DNA of 42,451 nucleotides. Origin: an uncultured Acidobacteriota bacterium. Its GTDB lineage: Bacteria > Acidobacteriota > Blastocatellia > RBC074. The stretch spans positions 1 to 42,451 of the forward strand of contig CAIKMY010000092.1 of assembly GCA_903828635.1 (NCBI GenBank). The letters run 5' to 3'. The translations under genes and the position numbers were made by a program. Shown piece by piece: positions 37,625 to 42,451 of the stretch (the stretch's first letter is position 1; each line of letters opens with the position of its first letter). The notes under the pieces are model-generated. The model searched no databases. It was not told the DNA's origin and saw only the letters and a program-made list of their open reading frames with translations.

Positions 37625-38193
37625 TCTTTCAATGAGTTCCTGATACCGGCCGCCTGCCAGAGATGGCGACGCTCGTGGGCAAGAAGAAGCGCCAAGACCC
37701 GCCCGAGAGAGAATCTGAGGGCCATGATCCCCGGTAGGGAGACACGAGCGCGACCGAGATCAACCCCATCAGCCCGTTGCAGCAGTTCAAGCAATCGCTC
37801 CTGCGTGGCAAAGAACGACGATCTGATCTCGGCGAGTGGTCGATCCGGTGGTGGAACATAGCGACGCGGAGCCCGGAAGCGACGTCGCGGTGGTGGTTCC
37901 ATTGAGTTCGCCAACCAGTTCTCCAGCCAGCCATACCTGTAGGGACCGGCACCAGTCAATCCCGCAGCCCGTGCCTCATTGATTGATTGGTTGATTACCG
38001 GCAAATAGTGCCTTGCGATGACATTGAGGTGCTCGAAGCACTGGGAGATCGACCACGAACGCGCTGTCGGCTGCCAGGCGCACTCTTCCTCTGTCAGCCC
38101 GTCGAGCACGGTCTCTGCCTCTCGCCGTACTGCCTCGATCTGCTCGCACAATGACTGCAACTCCGGGTGCATCTGTCGTCCCTCACTCATCAC
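37609..38193 (-). CDS. DinB-family protein
   Basis: LDGLTEEECAWQPTARSWSISQCFEHLNVIARHYLPVI, and C-terminal LLAHERRHLWQA with the conserved His-containing pattern. RBS AGGAGG upstream. Confidence 0.88.
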   Translation of the reverse strand: MMSEGRQMHPELQSLCEQIEAVRREAETVLDGLTEEECAWQPTARSWSISQCFEHLNVIARHYLPVINQSINEARAAGLTGAGPYRYGWLENWLANSMEPPPRRRFRAPRRYVPPPDRPLAEIRSSFFATQERLLELLQRADGVDLGRARVSLPGIMALRFSLGRVLALLLAHERRHLWQAAGIRNSLKDRQAE

Positions 38194-38206
38194 ACTATCC
38201 TCCTAG

Positions 38207-38228
38207 TGTCCGGCTGCTGTCCGGCTGC
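38207..38228. repeat. Tandem repeat, 2 x 11 bp (GTCCGGCTGCT)
   Basis: tGTCCGGCTGCTGTCCGGCTGCTg, immediately upstream of the DinB gene RBS on the minus strand. Confidence 0.85.
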
Positions 38229-38249
38229 TGAAAGAGCCTTGCCGAAAGA

Positions 38250-41200
38250 TTATACGGACAATTCTCCCAGGTTGATCGTCTGATCCGTAAACCCTTCGAA
38301 AGTATCATCGTGACTAATCACGAACAACTGTCGAAAATTTCTGATGCGACCAATCTCCCGGGCAAGGTTGCCACGCCTGACCTCATCCATGTTGGTCGTC
38401 GGCTCGTCAAAAAAAGCGACATCGATCTCTGATAATTCCCGCAACAGAGCAAGACGCACGGAGAGTGCGGCAACCATCTGCTCACCTCCTGAGAGACTGA
38501 GAAACGGGCGGTCGTGACCAGCCTCTTCGATGACGATCTCGTAATCACGGTTCCAGCGCAGAGTCAGGTCGTGTCTGCCCGAAATCTCACGGTAGAGTTG
38601 CGCCGCCTCCTGCGAGATGGAGAAGATATAGGACTCGGTGATATATGGAGCCGCACTGACCAGCAGGGTACGGATCATCTCAACCCTCTCGCGCTGCCGC
38701 GCGTGAGCTTCACGCTCGCTCGTCACCTCGCGCAATCGCTGACGAAGATCGTTGAGTGATTTCAATCGCTCTTCAAGACGCTTGGACTCTGTGCGCAGGT
38801 GACGAAGTTCGGTCTCGACCCTCGCCGCCTCAACTCGGCAATGATCGACAGCTATCCGCAGTCGCTGGTGGTGATCACCATCATAGTCGCTCTCCAGCCG
38901 GGCAAGTTCGCCAATGGCGGCAGACTGCCTGGCAGCGAGACTATGACATTCACCAGCAAGCTGTCGCGCCTCGGACTCTTTTGACTCCAGCGTTCCTGCC
39001 AGTCGCTCATTGGCAATGAATGCCTCATAGTCGCGTTCGCAGCGTGCCCGCTGCTGCGCTGCGGTCATTATCGCGAGGTCGAGCCCGTCAAACACCCCCA
39101 GTTCGATGGCAAGCTGTGTACGTCTTTCCTGAAGTGTGGCAACAGCTTCGGCGGCCGATCTCTCCGCAGACTGCCACTCGATCTCTCGCTCGATCGTCTT
39201 GTGCAGAGCAAGCGTCCGACTGCGCGGATCACCCAGCCCTCGAAGCAGCAACTCGGCCTGTGAAAACTCTCCCTCGATGTCACCAAGAGTGAGGATCCTT
39301 CCCTGCAAGCGATCGAATTCCTCGCGCCTTGTCTCGCCATCAGCGCGGATCTGTGTCTGCTCATCAATCATCACCGCTGCCCGATCAAGCAGTCGCTGCG
39401 CCTCTCGTGCCTCACGAATCTCTTCCTCAACCTCTGAAAGCCGCTGCTGCAGGCGCGAACCATCTGCCTCTTCCTGAGTTGACAGTGACCCGGCCTCGAC
39501 AGCGAGGTCGGCCAAGCGCCTCTCGCAGGCTGCGCACTCCGCTTCGACCTTTGCCAGCCCGCGCCGCAATTCCGATAATGGCGCGACACGCAATGCAGCC
39601 TTGCGCGAAGCACTTACCTCCGCCACCAAGAGCTCGCGCTTCCGCTCCACCGTCTCGATCCCGGCTTCGCGTTGCGCAAGAAGCGCGCTAAATCCGGACT
39701 CCATCGTCTCGCCAATGATCCCGCCTGCCTGGCCCTCACCACCAAGATTGAGGCATCGCTCCCTGAGCAGCGGACAGATGGCACCACTCGTCAGTCCGAC
39801 AATCATCTCGCGATCACGCGCCAACCCGGCTCGCAAATGCGAGATCTCTTCAACGACTGACGACAGCGACTCCTCCAGCCCGCTCAATCGCTCCGCCTCT
39901 GATTCCAGTTTGCACAACACGCCGATCTCGTCCCGCAAACGATCTGCCTCTTGCCGCAACCTCTCCAGATCCTGCCTGACTCTTGCCTGCTCGGCTGATT
40001 GCGTGCGACGCCTCTCCCTCGCCAGATCCTCCCGCCTCAGGGCAGCATCGAGCTCGCGCCGCTCAAGCTCAAGCAATCCGAGGCTCGCGGCCTTCTTCCT
40101 GCCTGACTCCGCGCCATCAATCTGCAGCGAGAGTGCCTGGTAGCGACGGCGCAATGAAGTCAGCTCCGCTTCGAGTGCCTCGACCCTTCGCTTTACCCCC
40201 TGAAGCTCACCTCGCCCCTCGCGCAGCCGTGCCATCTCCTCTTCGAGACTCTCCTGTCGGGCCATATCCCCCGCCAGAGCCGCCACCTCGCACTTCGCCT
40301 CACTGACCTCCCGTAAACGCTCTTCGCTCTGCCGCAATCGGCTCTCAGCCTCAAATATCTGACGATCAAGATTTGCCAGATCCCCTCTCAGCAGGTCACG
40401 CTGATCACGTCGCGGCTCAAGTTCCGCCAACTGACGCTGCGCGGCCAGACAATCGTTGTAGCCTTCGCGGGCCATTTCGACGATCCTTCCCGCCTCACGT
40501 GCCTCCTCGATCGCTCCCTGCAATGCCGCTTCCGCCTCGTGCAATGATCTCAACTGCATCCCCGCCTGCTCAACCCGCTCACGATGCTGTCGTAGTTGCA
40601 CCAGACAATCATCCAGCCGCCTGCATTCCGCACCCAGCCGAATCTCCTCCTCACGCAACTGCGCCTCGGCAGCCTCGGCGTTTCTCAGGCACACGACCAC
40701 CCTGTCCCGCGCCGCGACCACCTCGTCATACCCCTTCAGCTCGCCTTCCAGCATCGCTACCTGTCGATCGGCCTCCACCACCCGGCTTTCGGCCAACCGC
40801 TGTGCCGCCTTTAATTGATCCGCCGCCTGACGGTACTCCTCGACCTTCAAAATCTGGTCAAAGACCGCCTTGCGGCTCGAAAATGGCTGGGCAAAATCGA
40901 CCGTGAAGGTCCCTTGCGGCACTCCGATCGTCGTCCTGAAGAGTGTTGGCAGGTCTACTGCAGCATCAACCCCAAGCCGCTGCCGTAACCACGGCAAGAC
41001 AAAGCTCTTCTGCTCCACCAGTCGTGATTTCGTCACCGGATCGTAGACGAAATACCCACCACCTGTATCCCGCGTTACCTGATATTCCCGCTCATCAAGG
41101 CTCGAAATAAAGGAGATTGTTACCTGCCCCTTCTTCTCACCACGCCGGACAAAGTCTTCCCGCTTGTATTCGAGATGATCGAAGAGAACCCAGGCTATCC

Positions 41201-41324
41201 CCTCAAGAATCGTGGTCTTTCCCGATCCGTTCGGGCCACAAATGGCTGTTACGCCGGGCTGAAAGTTGAAGGTGCTCTCGGCGTGATTCTTGATATTTCG
41301 CAGCTCAACACGCGTGATTAACAA
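38250..41324 (-). CDS. Rad50/SbcC-like SMC-family ATPase with non-canonical zinc-hook (CPLLRERC)
   Basis: Walker A GPNGSGKTTILEG, long coiled coil, central ICPLLRERCLNLGGE, ABC signature LSGGEQMVAALSVRLAL and Walker B VAFFDEPTTNMDE. Confidence 0.93.
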   Translation of the reverse strand: MLITRVELRNIKNHAESTFNFQPGVTAICGPNGSGKTTILEGIAWVLFDHLEYKREDFVRRGEKKGQVTISFISSLDEREYQVTRDTGGGYFVYDPVTKSRLVEQKSFVLPWLRQRLGVDAAVDLPTLFRTTIGVPQGTFTVDFAQPFSSRKAVFDQILKVEEYRQAADQLKAAQRLAESRVVEADRQVAMLEGELKGYDEVVAARDRVVVCLRNAEAAEAQLREEEIRLGAECRRLDDCLVQLRQHRERVEQAGMQLRSLHEAEAALQGAIEEAREAGRIVEMAREGYNDCLAAQRQLAELEPRRDQRDLLRGDLANLDRQIFEAESRLRQSEERLREVSEAKCEVAALAGDMARQESLEEEMARLREGRGELQGVKRRVEALEAELTSLRRRYQALSLQIDGAESGRKKAASLGLLELERRELDAALRREDLARERRRTQSAEQARVRQDLERLRQEADRLRDEIGVLCKLESEAERLSGLEESLSSVVEEISHLRAGLARDREMIVGLTSGAICPLLRERCLNLGGEGQAGGIIGETMESGFSALLAQREAGIETVERKRELLVAEVSASRKAALRVAPLSELRRGLAKVEAECAACERRLADLAVEAGSLSTQEEADGSRLQQRLSEVEEEIREAREAQRLLDRAAVMIDEQTQIRADGETRREEFDRLQGRILTLGDIEGEFSQAELLLRGLGDPRSRTLALHKTIEREIEWQSAERSAAEAVATLQERRTQLAIELGVFDGLDLAIMTAAQQRARCERDYEAFIANERLAGTLESKESEARQLAGECHSLAARQSAAIGELARLESDYDGDHHQRLRIAVDHCRVEAARVETELRHLRTESKRLEERLKSLNDLRQRLREVTSEREAHARQRERVEMIRTLLVSAAPYITESYIFSISQEAAQLYREISGRHDLTLRWNRDYEIVIEEAGHDRPFLSLSGGEQMVAALSVRLALLRELSEIDVAFFDEPTTNMDEVRRGNLAREIGRIRNFRQLFVISHDDTFEGFTDQTINLGELSV

Positions 41325-41593
41325 TTGGTTCCGGAAGATTGCAGAACTGCCCCGAGGATGTAAGTTCAGATGGATGAACCTGTCAGGCAGGCCTTTTAAT
41401 CCTGTTTACTAACCTGTCATACAAACGAAGTGTTACGCAAAGGACAGGGTCAACATGCATTGAGAGGAGTGTCTGAATCTGTACTGAGTGGCGGGCCTGA
41501 GGCGCCAACGGTCAATGACTGAAGATATGCGATCCTTCCTGATCACTTTTCAGAACCGTGCGTCGACGCCCCGCCCGCTCAATCGCCTGCCTG

Positions 41594-41809
41594 CTAGCCC
41601 GCTGCGGCCTCACTCGATTCCTGACCACCGAGCAGATGGCGGCCCTCCGCGCTCCGTGGATCGATCGTCCGCACATGCTTGCGCCCACGCATCTCCCAGA
41701 TTGCGGTGATGCTGCCATTCTTCTCTACCGCGTGGTAGCTGACCTCTTCAGCCACCTGCTCGGCTGCTGCCACTGCTACCTCATTCGTCTCGCTTTTCGT
41801 GTCTGACAT
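41594..41809 (-). CDS. Small hypothetical protein (71 aa)
   Basis: MSDTKSETNEVAVAAAEQVAEEVSYHAVEKNGSITAIWEMRGRKHVRTIDPRSAEGRHLLGGQESSEAAAG, with upstream GGGAGT SD-like sequence. Confidence 0.55.
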   Translation of the reverse strand: MSDTKSETNEVAVAAAEQVAEEVSYHAVEKNGSITAIWEMRGRKHVRTIDPRSAEGRHLLGGQESSEAAAG

Positions 41810-41899
41810 TTAATGAAACTCCCGATGAAAGATATATTGGATTGGACAGGAAAGGGCTATAATGCCACAGACCCGGCGTGTGCGTCAAAGTTATGATCC

Positions 41900-41928
41900 T
41901 TGACGCCCCCCTGACCGTCAACTAGAAT
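41900..41928 (+). promoter_or_regulatory. Sigma70-type promoter candidate for secA: TTGACG-17 nt-TAGAAT
   Basis: -35 TTGACG (41900-41905), 17-nt spacer, -10 TAGAAT (41923-41928). An inverted repeat GCGTCAA...TTGACGC (41882-41906) overlaps the -35. Confidence 0.65.
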
Positions 41929-42097
41929 TTTCGTTTTGAATTGTCGTTTGATTTCCGTCGTGCTGAAGCGACAATGAACAATGTTGAAACTGTCCGCCCG
42001 ATTAGTGCCGCCTGAAGGTCGCCCGGGCGGGTCTTCTTTGCGCAGAGCAGGAGCGGAACGCCTCTACTCAGTCGCGATACTTCGTCCGATATAATCT

Positions 42098-42451
42098 ATG
42101 AACTTCATCGAGAAAGCAATCACCAAGGTATTCGGGTCAGCCAATGAGCGACTTTTGCGCAAACTGTGGCCAATCGTCGCGAAAATCAACGCGCTGGAAC
42201 CGGAGATACAGGCGCTGAGTGACGAGCAACTACGCGGTCAGACCGAGCTCTTCCGTGCCCGTCTGGCCAAACTCTGCACAGAAACTGCAGCAGGTCAATC
42301 TGACGAGGCGCTGCGCCGCAGAATTGAACAGGACGCTCTCGAAGAGATCCTCCCCGAAGCCTTCGCCTGCGTTCGCGAGGCCTCACGACGATCAACCGGC
42401 ATGCGCCACTTCGATGTCCAGATGATCGGCGGGATGGTGCTCCATTCCGGC
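42098..42451 (+). CDS. secA: Preprotein translocase subunit SecA, N-terminal part (truncated by window end)
   Basis: My own translation from ATG 42098: [56 protein letters not shown]...[39 protein letters not shown]. SecA hallmarks; not listed in the ORF track because it has no stop within the window. Confidence 0.96.
   Translation, partial: MNFIEKAITKVFGSANERLLRKLWPIVAKINALEPEIQALSDEQLRGQTELFRARLAKLCTETAAGQSDEALRRRIEQDALEEILPEAFACVREASRRSTGMRHFDVQMIGGMVLHSG

Noticed and set aside
41974-42015. 13-codon uORF as a SecM-like arrest peptide
   Set aside because: No signal sequence and no known arrest motif (such as FxxxxWIxxxxGIRAGP or RAPP); kept only as part of a generic leader hypothesis.

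Overview
GC-rich bacterial chromosomal window, probably Acidobacteriota-like judging only from protein style (inference). It is densely coding, with no rRNA, tRNA, IS element or CRISPR array that I could support. From left to right: (1) a double-domain M16-family protein lacking HxxEH motifs, coupled to thiL; (2) a DoxX-like protein and a NarX/NarL-type two-component system on the minus strand, divergent from (3) a five-gene operon of SulP transporter, DabA (DUF2309), two different NuoL/M-type DabB-like subunits and a DUF2490-like outer-membrane protein, which is the most interesting system here and a candidate envelope-spanning inorganic-carbon module; (4) ttcA; (5) a phosphoesterase cluster (YncE/alkaline-phosphatase fusion, tandem PRC-barrel, PhoD, S1/P1-nuclease or PLC-like); (6) a CadC/TolB-like transmembrane regulator; (7) isochorismatase and quinone oxidoreductase genes; (8) an etfB-etfA-EtfD-like-ACAD-ACAD operon; (9) a keto-sugar-type catabolic cluster (DUF1080, HUMPS decarboxylase, Zn-ADH, TIM-barrel isomerase, SDR); (10) DinB and an orphan Rad50/SbcC-like ATPase with a CX6C hook; (11) the 5' end of secA, absent from the supplied ORF track, behind a well-formed promoter and a structured leader. 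Several intergenic regions carry short tandem repeats of about 11-14 bp and strong palindromes.
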